DNA from: an uncultured Microbulbifer sp.
GTDB lineage: Bacteria > Pseudomonadota > Gammaproteobacteria > Pseudomonadales > Cellvibrionaceae
DNA: 64,000 bases
Direction: 5' to 3'
Assembly (NCBI RefSeq): GCF_947489355.1
Contig: NZ_CANLDD010000011.1
Span: forward strand, 34,630 to 98,629
This document shows positions 43,208 to 52,923 of the stretch, piece after piece (the stretch's first letter is position 1; the number at the start of each line of letters is the position of its first letter). The notes under the pieces are model-generated. The model did no database searches, was not told where the DNA came from, and was given only the letters and a program-made list of their open reading frames with translations. A program made the position numbers and the translations under genes.

Positions 43208-44704
43208 TCAGGACTCCTGGGTAACCCGCAGCACTTCCTCGAGGGAAGTCCTGCCCGCCAAAACCTTGGCAACACCATCATCGCGAATGCTCGGCGCCAC
43301 TTTGCGCGCCTCCAGCACCAGCTTGTTTTCGGAAGCGCGGTCGTGGATCAACTGGCGCATGACTTCGTTGAGGGGCACCAGTTCGTAGATACCGATCCGC
43401 CCCACATAACCGCTGTGGCTGCAGTCTTCACAGCCGTTGGGACGGTAAATGATCGTTTCCGTTTCCGGGTCGACGCCGAGCACCTTGAGCTCGCTCTCAT
43501 CGGCCCTATGGGGCTGCCTGCACTCCGGGCAAAGCACCCGCACGAGGCGCTGGGCAAGCACACCGATCAGGCTTGAGGACAACAGGAAAGGCTCGATACC
43601 CATATCCACCAGGCGGGTCACCGCGCCCAGGGCGGTATTGGTATGCAGTGTGGAGAGGACCAGGTGGCCGGTGAGGCTGGCCTGGATGGCAATCTGCATG
43701 GTTTCCAGGTCGCGAATCTCGCCGACCATCACCACATCCGGGTCCTGGCGCAGGATAGCGCGCAGGCCGCGGGCAAACGTCATATCGGCCTTGGTGTTAA
43801 CCTGGGTCTGACCAATCCCCTCCAGGTTGTATTCCACCGGGTCCTCCACGGTGAGAATATTTTTTTCGCGACTGTTGATACTGCCAAGGCCCGTGTACAG
43901 GGTGGTGGTTTTTCCGGAACCCGTGGGGCCGGTCACCAGAATAATCCCGTGGGGATGGGCGAGCAGATCGGTCATGACGCGCAGATCCTCTGCCGCCATG
44001 CCCAGATTGGTCAAGTCCATCTTGCCCGCCTGCTTGTCGAGCAGACGCATCACCACCCGCTCCCCCGCGGAGGAGGGCATGGTGGAGACACGCACATCCA
44101 CTTCGCGCCCTGCCATCAACAGGGAGATACGGCCGTCCTGGGGAATGCGTTTCTCGGCGATATCCAGTTTGGCCATCACCTTGATACGGGAGGCCAGCAG
44201 CGGTGCCAGTGCGCGCCGGGGCTGCAGGACTTCGCGCAGTACCCCATCGACCCTGAAGCGCACCACCAGGCGCTTTTCAAAGGTCTCGATATGGATATCG
44301 GAAGCGCCCTGTTTCAGCGACTCGGCAAAGATCGCATTGATCAGTTTGACGATGGGTGCATCGTCTTCCTGCTCCAGCAGGTCTTCGGTTTCCGGTAAGG
44401 CATCGGCCACCGCGGCCAGATCCAGGTCCTCACCGAGACCCTCGACCCCGGAGAGGTTGCCACCCTCACGGTTCTCGTAGAGGCGTTGCAGCGCCACCTG
44501 AAACACCTCGTCCGCAACCACCTGCAGACTGACAGGGCCGCCAAAAACGCGCTGAACCTCGGCAACTGCCGCAGGGTTCGCCGGCGCCACATATTGGCAC
44601 AGAGCCCCCCCCTCCTGCTCCACCAGCAGCACCCGGTGGCGCTTGGCGAAGGCGTAGGGCAGGCGGCGAACGGATGGGGCATCCAGCGCTGTTTCGACCG
44701 TCAT
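43208..44704 (-). CDS. gspE: Type II secretion ATPase GspE
   Basis: A 498-residue traffic ATPase. It has an N1/N2 region (about 1-125), Walker A GPTGSGKTT (259-267), the Asp box and Walker B (DPDVVMVGEIRDLET, about 321-335), the His box and a four-Cys zinc site (Cys392, Cys395, Cys425, Cys428). It powers pseudopilus assembly at the cytoplasmic face through GspL and GspF. Its ATG overlaps the gspD stop (ATGA). Confidence 0.96.
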   Translation of the reverse strand: MTVETALDAPSVRRLPYAFAKRHRVLLVEQEGGALCQYVAPANPAAVAEVQRVFGGPVSLQVVADEVFQVALQRLYENREGGNLSGVEGLGEDLDLAAVADALPETEDLLEQEDDAPIVKLINAIFAESLKQGASDIHIETFEKRLVVRFRVDGVLREVLQPRRALAPLLASRIKVMAKLDIAEKRIPQDGRISLLMAGREVDVRVSTMPSSAGERVVMRLLDKQAGKMDLTNLGMAAEDLRVMTDLLAHPHGIILVTGPTGSGKTTTLYTGLGSINSREKNILTVEDPVEYNLEGIGQTQVNTKADMTFARGLRAILRQDPDVVMVGEIRDLETMQIAIQASLTGHLVLSTLHTNTALGAVTRLVDMGIEPFLLSSSLIGVLAQRLVRVLCPECRQPHRADESELKVLGVDPETETIIYRPNGCEDCSHSGYVGRIGIYELVPLNEVMRQLIHDRASENKLVLEARKVAPSIRDDGVAKVLAGRTSLEEVLRVTQES

Positions 44705-46710
44705 TTCCCTTCCTCAATCTCCAGCACCTCAACCGGTACCTCGTCCAGCAATTCCACAGCCCCGCCATCGATGGAACCATCCACGGGCGCGGGGCTTTCG
44801 TTGTAGGTACCCGTTGGGGGCATCAGGTCGGGCAGCGCATCGCCGCGGTGCCAGTCCCACAGCAGGCTGGTTCTGTCTTTAAGAAAAATCTGCTTCTGCT
44901 GTATATCCATATAGCGTTTGCGGGTTTCCTCGTAACCGGCTACCTGGGTACTGAGGATCTTGGGGCGCAGAAACACCATCAGATTGGTTTTGTCGACTCT
45001 TTTTATATTGTTGCGGAAAAGGCGGCCGATGCCGGGGATATCCCCCAGTAAAGGCACCTTCTGGACACCTTCGGTCACCTTGTCTTGAATCAGCCCCCCC
45101 AGGACCAGGATTGCACCGTCATCAATCAACACCTTGGTGCGGATTTCGCGCTTGCTGGTGATAATATCCGAAGCCCCTGTGTCAGCCTCAGCTTCTCTAG
45201 GCAGCACATCTTCCACCTTCTGTTCAATTTCCAGTGTCACAGAATTGTTGTTATTCACTCTCGGAGTGACTTTCAGGGTGGTACCCACGTCTTGACGCTG
45301 AATCGTGGTAAAGGGGTCATCATTACTGCCGGAGAGCAGTTGCTCCCCGGTAATAAAAGGCACATTCTGCCCAACAAGGATTTCCGCCTCCTCGTTGTCC
45401 AGTGCCATAATCGTCGGTGTGGACAGAATATTCGCATTGGCTTCCGTGGCCAGTGCGTTAATGGCCAAACGGATATCCGTGCCACTTAAATACCCCAGGT
45501 GCAAAGCATTTTCCCCGGTAAGACTGCTAAGTGGCAGCGAGAAAGGATTCGGGTTGCCTTCTGCATCTTGGCCTGCAGTGTTATTCCACCCCGCAACCAC
45601 ATTGTCACCGGCCCCAGCAATCCAGCTAATACCCAGTTCATTGTTGGTGCCCTCTCTCACTTCGACAATCAGTGCCTCGATCAATACCTGGGCACGGCGT
45701 ACATCGAGCTTCGCAATCACCCCCTTCATGGTTTCCAGCAGCGCCGGTGGAGCGGTTACTACCAGGGCGTTGAGGGATTCATTCACCTGAATACCTACCT
45801 CAACATCGGCGGCCTGCTGGTCCTTCTCCGCATTCTGGATACTGCCGCTCATGCCTTCGAGAATCGGTTTCAGATCTGCGGCGTCGGCGTACTGCACATA
45901 GACCACAGCGGTATTGCCATCGCCATCCAGTGGCTGGTCCAAACGGCCGATAACGGTCTTGATCTGCTGGCGGGTTACCGGGTCCCCGGTCAGGAGAATA
46001 CTGTTGGAACGCTCATCCACAGCGATTCGCAGCGGCTGAACTTCCCTGCCTGCCTGCTTGCCACCACCGGACTGCAGCAGATCATTCAGTACCTGTTTGA
46101 CCTCTTTGGCGGAGGCAAACAACAACGGTACCACTTCAATATCGATGGCACCAGCGCGGTCCAACTGCCGCACCAGGCGCACAATCTGATCGATGTTCGC
46201 CGCACGGTCGGCAATGATCAGGGTATTGGTATCGGCATAGGCGGCCAAATGGCCGGTTTGCGGGATAAGCGGCCGCAGCATGGCGATTAACTGGGCCGCG
46301 GAAATATTTTCAACCCGCACGGTGCGTACAACCAGGGATTCAGCGGGCGCTAGGGTATTTTCGTCGGCCACAGGAATCGCCTGCTGCTTGGCGAGCGCAT
46401 CGGGCACCACTTTCCAGGTGCCGCCCTGCCCTATCAGACTGAAACCATTCACCTGAAGCACCGACATAAACACATCGAAGGCCTCATCATGGGTCATGGG
46501 GTCACCGGCAACAACCGTCACCTTTCCCTTGACGTTGGGGTGAACAATAATATTTTTTCCGGTGAAGTCCGCCGCCCAGTTAATCAAGTCACGAATATCT
46601 GCGTTGTCGAGAGAGAGCGTCACCCTTTCGGGGCCCTGAGCCAGCGCTGCAATAGACACAAAAAAACTCAATCCGACCGCAATCAGCCATCGATACAACA
46701 TTTTAATCAT
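44701..46710 (-). CDS. gspD: Type II secretion secretin GspD
   Basis: A 669-residue outer-membrane secretin with a signal peptide, N0-N3 domains (N0 VTLSLDNADIRDLINWAADFTGKN; N1-N3 with repeated SNSI and GVIAKLD elements), the secretin core (VPLLGDIPGIGRLFR) and a C-terminal S-domain of ordinary length. It forms the pore. A Gln/Asp-rich insert (EKDQQAADVE) lies in N3. It is 55 bp downstream of gspC and couples to gspE by a 4-bp overlap. Confidence 0.96.
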   Translation of the reverse strand: MIKMLYRWLIAVGLSFFVSIAALAQGPERVTLSLDNADIRDLINWAADFTGKNIIVHPNVKGKVTVVAGDPMTHDEAFDVFMSVLQVNGFSLIGQGGTWKVVPDALAKQQAIPVADENTLAPAESLVVRTVRVENISAAQLIAMLRPLIPQTGHLAAYADTNTLIIADRAANIDQIVRLVRQLDRAGAIDIEVVPLLFASAKEVKQVLNDLLQSGGGKQAGREVQPLRIAVDERSNSILLTGDPVTRQQIKTVIGRLDQPLDGDGNTAVVYVQYADAADLKPILEGMSGSIQNAEKDQQAADVEVGIQVNESLNALVVTAPPALLETMKGVIAKLDVRRAQVLIEALIVEVREGTNNELGISWIAGAGDNVVAGWNNTAGQDAEGNPNPFSLPLSSLTGENALHLGYLSGTDIRLAINALATEANANILSTPTIMALDNEEAEILVGQNVPFITGEQLLSGSNDDPFTTIQRQDVGTTLKVTPRVNNNNSVTLEIEQKVEDVLPREAEADTGASDIITSKREIRTKVLIDDGAILVLGGLIQDKVTEGVQKVPLLGDIPGIGRLFRNNIKRVDKTNLMVFLRPKILSTQVAGYEETRKRYMDIQQKQIFLKDRTSLLWDWHRGDALPDLMPPTGTYNESPAPVDGSIDGGAVELLDEVPVEVLEIEEGK

Positions 46711-46765
46711 TATTTATGGGGCTCTCGTAAATGTAAAAAAACCAAAACGATCCAGTGGGGTGGGC

Positions 46766-47455
46766 TCATTGTGGCTGGAGCTGCGCGCGACGCTCGCGGG
46801 CCAGTTCGCGCAGTTTTTCCATCCGCTCCCGGATGTTCTGTTGGTTTTCCCCTCTTCTGACCGTGCTCCTGGCACTGGTTTGGCTGGCCCTGCGTGCCAG
46901 GTTGGAATAATTTCTCATGGGAACATCCGGGCGGCCATCCACTTCCGGATAGGTCAATTTTTCCATCCCGCCATTACGACGAAGAACGACGTGATCCACC
47001 TCAATAGAATACAGCTCTGCCCCACCCGGCAGGACATCCCCCACAAACAGGCGCTTTGCCGGTTTGCCCTTCTCGGCCACCAGAGCACTGGCCCTGTCCT
47101 TGTTGCTATTGTCCAGCACACCAGAAAGCACGATATTCAACTGGGTAGCCGGCAGGTTGGCGAGGTCAACTTCAGGAACAACCTCTTGTTTCTTGGCTTC
47201 AGCGAGACCGAAGAAAGGGGTATTCGGAATAGAAACCGACTGGGATACGCTCGCTTCGCGGTGTGTGCGTTCTGCCAGCAGGGACACTTGCGGTTTGGCG
47301 GGAATGAGCAGGGCACTATAAGCGAACAGATTGCCGGACAGCCACAAAAGACCGACAGCAGAGGCTGCCATGGTACCTCTGGACAACACCTTGTGCGGCC
47401 CGCCCTGGCGAACCCTGGTACCAATTGAGCTGACGGCTTGCGTTAACGGGGACAT
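46766..47455 (-). CDS. gspC: Type II secretion protein GspC (no PDZ domain)
   Basis: A 229-residue protein with one TM helix (about residues 27-47), then the HR domain (LANLPATQLNIVLSGVLDN..., GDVLPGGAELYSIEVDHVVL) that binds GspD N0. After the HR domain the C-terminus is an Arg/Glu-rich predicted coiled coil (NIRERMEKLRELARERRAQL) instead of PDZ, as in Pseudomonas XcpP. ATG 47455, with GGGTA upstream, is preferred over the frame start at 47479. First gene of the leftward gsp operon. Confidence 0.9.
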   Translation of the reverse strand: MSPLTQAVSSIGTRVRQGGPHKVLSRGTMAASAVGLLWLSGNLFAYSALLIPAKPQVSLLAERTHREASVSQSVSIPNTPFFGLAEAKKQEVVPEVDLANLPATQLNIVLSGVLDNSNKDRASALVAEKGKPAKRLFVGDVLPGGAELYSIEVDHVVLRRNGGMEKLTYPEVDGRPDVPMRNYSNLARRASQTSARSTVRRGENQQNIRERMEKLRELARERRAQLQPQ

Positions 47456-47610
47456 GGATATACCCACTTTTAAGTCCAATTTTTTGAGTTATTGGTTTTT
47501 GGCGTCTATTTTCTTGCTTCAGCCCGGGAAAGGCAACGCCCTCACCCAATTAAACGCGGAAACCACCCCCATTTCGCCCTTAATAGCACGTCAGTTCCAC
47601 CTGAAAATAG

Positions 47611-47635
47611 AAAAGGCGGCTCACGGCCGCCTTTT
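47611..47635 (-). terminator. Terminator after etfA, possibly bidirectional
   Basis: AAAAGGCGGC (47611-47620) and GCCGCCTTTT (47626-47635) form a 10-bp stem with a 5-base loop. U-rich tails exist on both strands. It lies 30 bp after the etfA stop, between the etf genes and the gsp promoter region. Confidence 0.8.
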
Positions 47636-47664
47636 CCAATACTGGAGAGTATAGTAAATAAGGA

Positions 47665-48594
47665 TTACAGCTTTGCTTCAAGCTCGGGAACCGCCTCAAA
47701 CAAATCCGCCACCAGGCCGTAGTCCGCAACAGAGAATATGGGTGCATCCCCATCCTTGTTGATGGCCACAATCACCTTGGAGTCCTTCATACCCGCCAAA
47801 TGTTGGATGGCGCCGGAAATACCGACGGCAATGTACAGGTCGGGAGCGACGATCTTGCCAGTTTGACCCACCTGCATATCGTTGGGCACAAAACCGGCAT
47901 CTACTGCAGCGCGGGAGGCACCAACCGCTCCGCCGAGTTTGTCGGCCAGCTTGTTCAACATCTCGAAGTTGTCGCCATTTTGCATTCCACGCCCACCAGA
48001 GATGACCACGCGGGCCGCGGTAAGTTCCGGACGGTCGGATTTGGCGAGTTCTTCGCCGACGAAAGAAGAAACACCCGCGTCATCAGCACTGTCCATTGAC
48101 TCAATGGTAGCGCTACCTCCCTCAGCGGCCACGGCGTCGAAGGCAGTGGCACGGACTGAGATCACCTTGATGGTATCGTTGCTCTGTACAGTTGCGACAA
48201 CATTGCCGGCGTAAATCGGGCGCTTGAAGGTATCGGCGCTCTCTACGGTAATAATGTCGGAAATCGGCTGTACATCCAGTAACGCGGCGGCCCGTGGCAG
48301 CATGTTTTTGCCTGTGGTGGTGGCCGGCGCCAGGATATGACTGAAGTCTCTGCCCAGGTCGGCAACCAGTCTGGCTGTATTTTCAGCCAGCTGATGTGCG
48401 TAAGCGGCATTATCCGCCAGCAATACCTTGGAAACACCATCTACTTTCGCGGCGGCCTCTGCAACGGCGGCACAGTCAGCGCCGGCAATCAATACCGCAA
48501 TATCACCACCGATGGCCTTGGCCGCAGCAACGGTATTGAGTGTTGCCCCCTTAAGCTCGGCATTATCGTGTTCTGCAATAACCAGTATGCTCAT
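47665..48594 (-). CDS. etfA: Electron transfer flavoprotein subunit alpha
   Basis: A 309-residue ETF alpha subunit. The N-terminal half is variable ([26 protein letters not shown]); the C-terminal FAD domain carries the conserved signatures [41 protein letters not shown] and [17 protein letters not shown]. With EtfB it carries electrons from acyl-CoA and similar dehydrogenases to ETF-QO. Its start overlaps the etfB end by one base. Confidence 0.97.
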   Translation of the reverse strand: MSILVIAEHDNAELKGATLNTVAAAKAIGGDIAVLIAGADCAAVAEAAAKVDGVSKVLLADNAAYAHQLAENTARLVADLGRDFSHILAPATTTGKNMLPRAAALLDVQPISDIITVESADTFKRPIYAGNVVATVQSNDTIKVISVRATAFDAVAAEGGSATIESMDSADDAGVSSFVGEELAKSDRPELTAARVVISGGRGMQNGDNFEMLNKLADKLGGAVGASRAAVDAGFVPNDMQVGQTGKIVAPDLYIAVGISGAIQHLAGMKDSKVIVAINKDGDAPIFSVADYGLVADLFEAVPELEAKL

Positions 48595-49343
48595 CAGATT
48601 ACCTTCGCCTCATTCTTAAGTTTCTCTACCAACTCCGCCACGTCGGCCACTTTCACTCCGGCCTGACGCTCTGCCGGCGGCTCAACGTTCAGGGTTTTAG
48701 TGCGCGGAGCAATATCCACACCCAGTGTGTCCGGGGTGGTGATATCGAGAGGCTTTTTCTTGGCCTTCATGATATTGGGCAGGGACGCGTAGCGCGGTTC
48801 ATTCAGGCGCAGATCGGTGGTTACAATGGCTGGCAATTTTAACTCGACAGTCTGCAGGCCGCCGTCGACCTCACGGGTAACCCGGACGGCATCCCCTTCC
48901 ACAACCACCTCAGAAGCGAAAGTGCCCTGCCCCATACCGGTCAATGCGCCCAGCATCTGCCCAGTCTGGTTGTTGTCTCCATCGATAGACTGTTTGCCCA
49001 GAATCACCATTTGCGGCTCTTCCTTTTCAACAATTGCCTTCAGGCACTTGGCCACGGCCAGCGGTTGAAGCTCGGCATCGGTTTCCACCAGGATGCCGCG
49101 GTCGGCCCCCAGCGCCAGCGCGGTGCGGATTTGCTCCTGGCACGACTTGGGACCCATGGAAACGGCAACTATCTCGCTGACAACACCTTTTTCCTTCAGG
49201 CGCACCGCCTCTTCCACTGCAATTTCGCAGAAGGGGTTGATAGACATTTTGACATTGGCGATATCAACGTCAGAGCCATCCGCCTTGGGGCGAACTTTGA
49301 CGTTGTAGTCGACAACGCGCTTCACAGCTACAAGAACTTTCAT
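48594..49343 (-). CDS. etfB: Electron transfer flavoprotein subunit beta
   Basis: A 249-residue ETF beta subunit with the start [21 protein letters not shown]-site region [10 protein letters not shown], and the ETF-beta signature [34 protein letters not shown] 49343 has AGGA about 5 bases upstream. It is first of the etfBA pair and divergent from ETF-QO. Confidence 0.97.
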   Translation of the reverse strand: MKVLVAVKRVVDYNVKVRPKADGSDVDIANVKMSINPFCEIAVEEAVRLKEKGVVSEIVAVSMGPKSCQEQIRTALALGADRGILVETDAELQPLAVAKCLKAIVEKEEPQMVILGKQSIDGDNNQTGQMLGALTGMGQGTFASEVVVEGDAVRVTREVDGGLQTVELKLPAIVTTDLRLNEPRYASLPNIMKAKKKPLDITTPDTLGVDIAPRTKTLNVEPPAERQAGVKVADVAELVEKLKNEAKVI

Positions 49344-49693
49344 GGAAATCCTGTCTCAAATATGCGTTTTAACAGCCGCGACTGACGATTCACATCGCGA
49401 ACGGATATGGCGTTCTAGTCAAACAAGTGTTTGAACGGCGTGTATGGTGGCGGTTCTATAGCGTAAAATCAATAGCCAAATAGAGGTCGCGCCTGCCATT
49501 CATGAAATCTATTTCCCGGAATAAAAACCGTCGACCCCTCTCCCCAACCCCTTGAAATACAGCGTATTTGCCATAGCAAATGAATAGTCAGGCAATTGGT
49601 AGGGATCATTAAACGCCTATATAATCCGCCATCAATAGCAGCGACAAGGCCAAGTGGCCGCAAAAGTGGAATACAACCGCCGAGGAGAGTGCC
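49344..49693. other. Divergent control region between etfB and ETF-QO
   Basis: 350 bp between two divergent genes with a shared function. It holds a good plus-strand promoter (49596-49625). The minus-strand promoter of etfBA must also lie here but I could not place it confidently. No coding frame was recognised. Confidence 0.6.
49596..49625 (+). promoter_or_regulatory. Sigma-70 promoter of ETF-QO
   Basis: TTGGTA (49596-49601), an 18-base spacer and a consensus TATAAT (49620-49625). Transcription would begin near 49632, about 60 bases ahead of the GTG start. Confidence 0.6.
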
Positions 49694-51331
49694 GTGGAAC
49701 GGGAATCAATGGAATACGATGTAGTGATCGTGGGTGCCGGTCCCGCCGGACTGGCATCGGCCTGCCGACTCCGCCAGCTCAACGAGGATATCTCCGTATG
49801 TGTGGTGGAAAAGGGTTCCGAGGTCGGCGCCCATATTCTTTCAGGAGCGGTCTTTGAGCCAACCGCATTGAATGAACTTTTCCCCGACTGGAAAGCGCGC
49901 GGGGCCCCCCTCAATACCGGGGTCACAGGCGACGATATCTACGTACTGCGCAATGGCGAAAAATCCATCAAAGTTCCCAACCTATTTGTGCCCAGCACCA
50001 TGCACAACGCCGGCAACTACATTATCAGCCTGGGCAACCTGTGCCGTTGGCTGGCTGAGCAGGCGGAAAACCTGGGGGTGGAAATTTTCCCCGGTTTTGC
50101 CGCTGCTGAAATCCTCTACAGTGCGGAGGGTGCCGTAAAAGGGATTGCCACCGGTGATATGGGGGTTGGCATCAATGGCCAGCACAAAGATGCCTATATG
50201 CCGGGTATGGAACTGCACGCCAAGTACACCCTCTTCGCCGAGGGTTGCCGCGGCCACCTAGGCAAGCAACTGATTGAGCGCTTTAAGCTGGACGCTGGCG
50301 CCGACCCGCAACACTACGGCATTGGCATCAAGGAAATCTGGAAGGTACCCACAGACAGGCACCAGCAGGGCCTGGTAATGCACAGTGCCGGCTGGCCCCT
50401 GGACCAGAGCGGCACGCACGGTGGTGGCTTCCTCTATCACCTGGAGGATAACCAGGTTGTGGTCGGTCTGATTACCGACCTGGCCTACAGCAACCCGCAT
50501 GTTGATCCATACGAGGAATTTCAGCGCTACAAACACCACCCGGTGATCAGGCAGTATCTGGATGGCGGCCAGCGCATGGCCTACGGTGCACGCGCCATTA
50601 TCAAAGGTGGCCTGCAGTCCCTGCCCAAAATGACCTTCCCCGGCGGCCTGCTGATCGGCGACAACGCCGGCACCCTGAACTTCGCCAAAATCAAGGGCAA
50701 TCATACGGCGATGAAATCCGGCATGATCGCCGCTGAAAGTGTGGTGGAAGCCATTGCCGCTGAGCGTCACAATGCAGAACTGACCGACTACAGCACCAAA
50801 TACCGTGACAGCTGGGCCTGCAAGGAACTGCACATGCAGCGCAACTTCGGCCCGGCCCAGCACAAGTGGGGTAATATCCTCGGCTCCGCTTATGCATTTG
50901 TGGATATTAACCTCTTCAGGGGTAAACTGCCCTGGACCCTGCGCGACGCCAAAGCCGACCACGCCCAGTTAAAGCCTGCGGCGGACTGTAAAAAGATCGA
51001 CTACCCGAAACCTGATGGCATACTCAGCTTCGACAAGCTGTCTTCCGTGTTTATCTCAAACACCAACCACGAGGAAGACCAGCCCTGCCACCTGATTTTG
51101 AAAGATGCCGAGATTCCGCTCAACCACAACCTGCCGATCTACGACGAGCCGGCACAACGCTACTGCCCTGCCGGTGTGTATGAAGTGGTTGAGGATGCCA
51201 GCGGTAAACGTTTCCAGATCAACGCGCAGAACTGTGTACACTGTAAGACTTGTGATATTAAAGATCCCACCCAGAATATTGTCTGGGTAGCACCGGAAGG
51301 CGGCGGTGGCCCCAATTATCCAAATATGTAA
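49694..51331 (+). CDS. Electron transfer flavoprotein-ubiquinone oxidoreductase
   Basis: A 545-residue FAD and 4Fe-4S enzyme. The FAD Rossmann motif is VVIVGAGPAGLASA (about 10-23). The C-terminal cluster region has CPAGVYEV and CVHCKTCDIKDPTQNI, giving four Cys ligands. It oxidises reduced ETF and reduces ubiquinone at the inner-membrane face. The start is GTG 49694, with GAGGAGAG at good spacing; an ATG 15 bases later is too far from that site. MERESMEYDVVIVG matches the usual N-terminus. It is divergent from etfBA. Confidence 0.96.
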   Translation: MERESMEYDVVIVGAGPAGLASACRLRQLNEDISVCVVEKGSEVGAHILSGAVFEPTALNELFPDWKARGAPLNTGVTGDDIYVLRNGEKSIKVPNLFVPSTMHNAGNYIISLGNLCRWLAEQAENLGVEIFPGFAAAEILYSAEGAVKGIATGDMGVGINGQHKDAYMPGMELHAKYTLFAEGCRGHLGKQLIERFKLDAGADPQHYGIGIKEIWKVPTDRHQQGLVMHSAGWPLDQSGTHGGGFLYHLEDNQVVVGLITDLAYSNPHVDPYEEFQRYKHHPVIRQYLDGGQRMAYGARAIIKGGLQSLPKMTFPGGLLIGDNAGTLNFAKIKGNHTAMKSGMIAAESVVEAIAAERHNAELTDYSTKYRDSWACKELHMQRNFGPAQHKWGNILGSAYAFVDINLFRGKLPWTLRDAKADHAQLKPAADCKKIDYPKPDGILSFDKLSSVFISNTNHEEDQPCHLILKDAEIPLNHNLPIYDEPAQRYCPAGVYEVVEDASGKRFQINAQNCVHCKTCDIKDPTQNIVWVAPEGGGGPNYPNM

Positions 51332-51347
51332 TCTATAGGGTTCCTAT

Positions 51348-51380
51348 AAAATGGCGCAAATAATAGTGCGCCATTTTTTA
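51348..51380 (+). terminator. Rho-independent terminator after ETF-QO
   Basis: AAAATGGCGCA (51348-51358) pairs with TGCGCCATTTT (51367-51377) around an 8-base loop and runs into a T-rich tail (TTATTT). It lies 16 bp after the stop. Confidence 0.9.
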
Positions 51381-51563
51381 TTTGGGATTCGCAATCACAA
51401 AGACATAAACAGCCGAACAACCCACTGCAAGACAATCAAATTTATCGTTTTTGACAATAATTCACTTAACAAATTTGATCTTTGGCAAGGTAGAAAAAAC
51501 GCTAAAAAGTTTGGCCCTATCCCAGTTTAGCAAAGACCGATAAGCAAAAAGTCAGATAAATCA

Positions 51564-51959
51564 TTAGAATTTGTACTCTGCACTTAGTGCAAAAGTTTGC
51601 CCAGATTCTCGCTCAAATACGGTCACCCCCTCCCGCTCAATCTTTACCGAGTGGCCAAGCAGGTTTTGCATTTTTAGCTTAATTGTCACTTCCTCAGTGG
51701 GATACCAGAAATAAGTCATATCCAAAGAGTGAAAAGGCTGCTCGAAAGCATCGGGAGAACCAAGCCGACCCGCAAGATATAAGCGCTCGCCAAACACGTT
51801 ATAACTCATAGCTGCAGAATGATTACCATCTGCAGAATCATATCCTACCAGCATATTAACAACGTAATCTGATGCACCAGCCATAGAGCGAACATCGTTC
51901 GCAGGTGCATTCGCTTCACTACCTGCTGATTGCCCGTAAATTACGTTTGATTTACTCAC
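51564..51959 (-). pseudogene. C-terminal remnant of a TonB-dependent receptor
   Basis: A 131-codon frame whose sequence matches only the last barrel strands of large TonB-dependent receptors: GASDYVVNMLVGYDSADG, SYNVFGERLYLAGRLGSPDAFEQPFHSLDMTY in order, and the C-terminal aromatic residue (SAEYKF). Full receptors are around 900 residues. The N-terminus has no signal peptide or plug, a stop codon precedes the GTG immediately, and the upstream 300 bp are AT-rich with no matching frame. It is best read as a decayed gene end. Confidence 0.8.
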
Positions 51960-52278
51960 CTAGGTGATATAAACGCGGAAGAGTGTAGAAACGCCATGTT
52001 GCGGATTTGTTAAATTTTTATATTTTTAGTAATTCTTCCAACAAAGAATGCAAATTTTCATTTTTTGAATCTTTTATTGCAGTGAAATTTCACCAAGATT
52101 TCAAATGAATGAATGACAACGGAATGCTGCCTATCCAGCCTGTCGTAAACACAAAATTTAAATGAAAAGTGGAAAAATCAGGTTGAGAATTTTTTATGAA
52201 GCCATTAAGAAGTGGAGAATTAATGAAGAAGCCCAGAGCCAACGAAGTGCTGGCCTTAAATTAATGGATTATATAGCA
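51960..52278. other. AT-rich intergenic scar
   Basis: About 320 bp, clearly more AT-rich than the neighbours, beside the receptor remnant. The 11-mer CGAAGTGCTGG (52243-52253) recurs inverted at 52310-52320 inside the end of the DUF1285 gene. No gene was recognised. Confidence 0.5.
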
Positions 52279-52923
52279 TCAATTATAAGACCCGAGTAGA
52301 TAGTCCTTACCAGCACTTCGAACAAACAGTTTTCCCGTACCTTCGAAGTCATTTTTATCCTCTTCAGACCAATCAATTAACTGGTAGAAGACATCACGGG
52401 AAACCCTCGCTTGAAGACCGCCGCGAACTTCCAGATAGGGGATTAGTCGCGAAGGGGTACCGAACTGCTGCAGACGCCAATGACAACCCTCATTCAGCGC
52501 AATAACATCACCCACATTGGTGGTAAACAACAACATCTGCGCATCGCCATTCGGATTGCGTGCCACCTGTGTCGCCACAAAAGGCACATCTTCTACTTGA
52601 ATACGCAACTTCTCCACTGGAGTTACCAGGAAGTACTCCCCCTTTTCCCGCTTCAGAATCCCTGCAAACAGCTTGACCAGCGATTGCCGGCGGATCTCGC
52701 TGCCCTCATGTATCCATCGGCCATCGCGCTTGATGATCATATCCATATCGCCGCAGAAATCCGGATTCCACTTTTCAACCGGAGGGTATCCTTGAAACGT
52801 TTTCTGCAACGCCTGCAACTGCTGGAAAAGTGGTTCAGCCAAAGGAGGGGCCCGCAATATCACCAGAGTGGCTGGTTTCCTGGGGCTTGCGGGAAGAGAT
52901 ATCACCGATATGGACGCCCACAC
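52279..52923 (-). CDS. DUF1285 domain protein
   Basis: A soluble protein of up to 214 residues matching DUF1285: YPPVEKWNPDFCGDMDM, then ILKREKGEYFLVTPVEKLRI, the VEDVPFVAT block and the C-terminal YLEVRGGLQARVSRDVFYQL. The function is unknown. All plausible starts in this frame are GTG or TTG: GTG 52923 overlaps the TetR gene by 89 bp with GGAG upstream, and GTG 52863 would shorten the overlap to 29 bp. The conserved domain begins after both. Overlap with the TetR gene implies co-transcription. Confidence 0.75.
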   Translation of the reverse strand: MWASISVISLPASPRKPATLVILRAPPLAEPLFQQLQALQKTFQGYPPVEKWNPDFCGDMDMIIKRDGRWIHEGSEIRRQSLVKLFAGILKREKGEYFLVTPVEKLRIQVEDVPFVATQVARNPNGDAQMLLFTTNVGDVIALNEGCHWRLQQFGTPSRLIPYLEVRGGLQARVSRDVFYQLIDWSEEDKNDFEGTGKLFVRSAGKDYLLGSYN

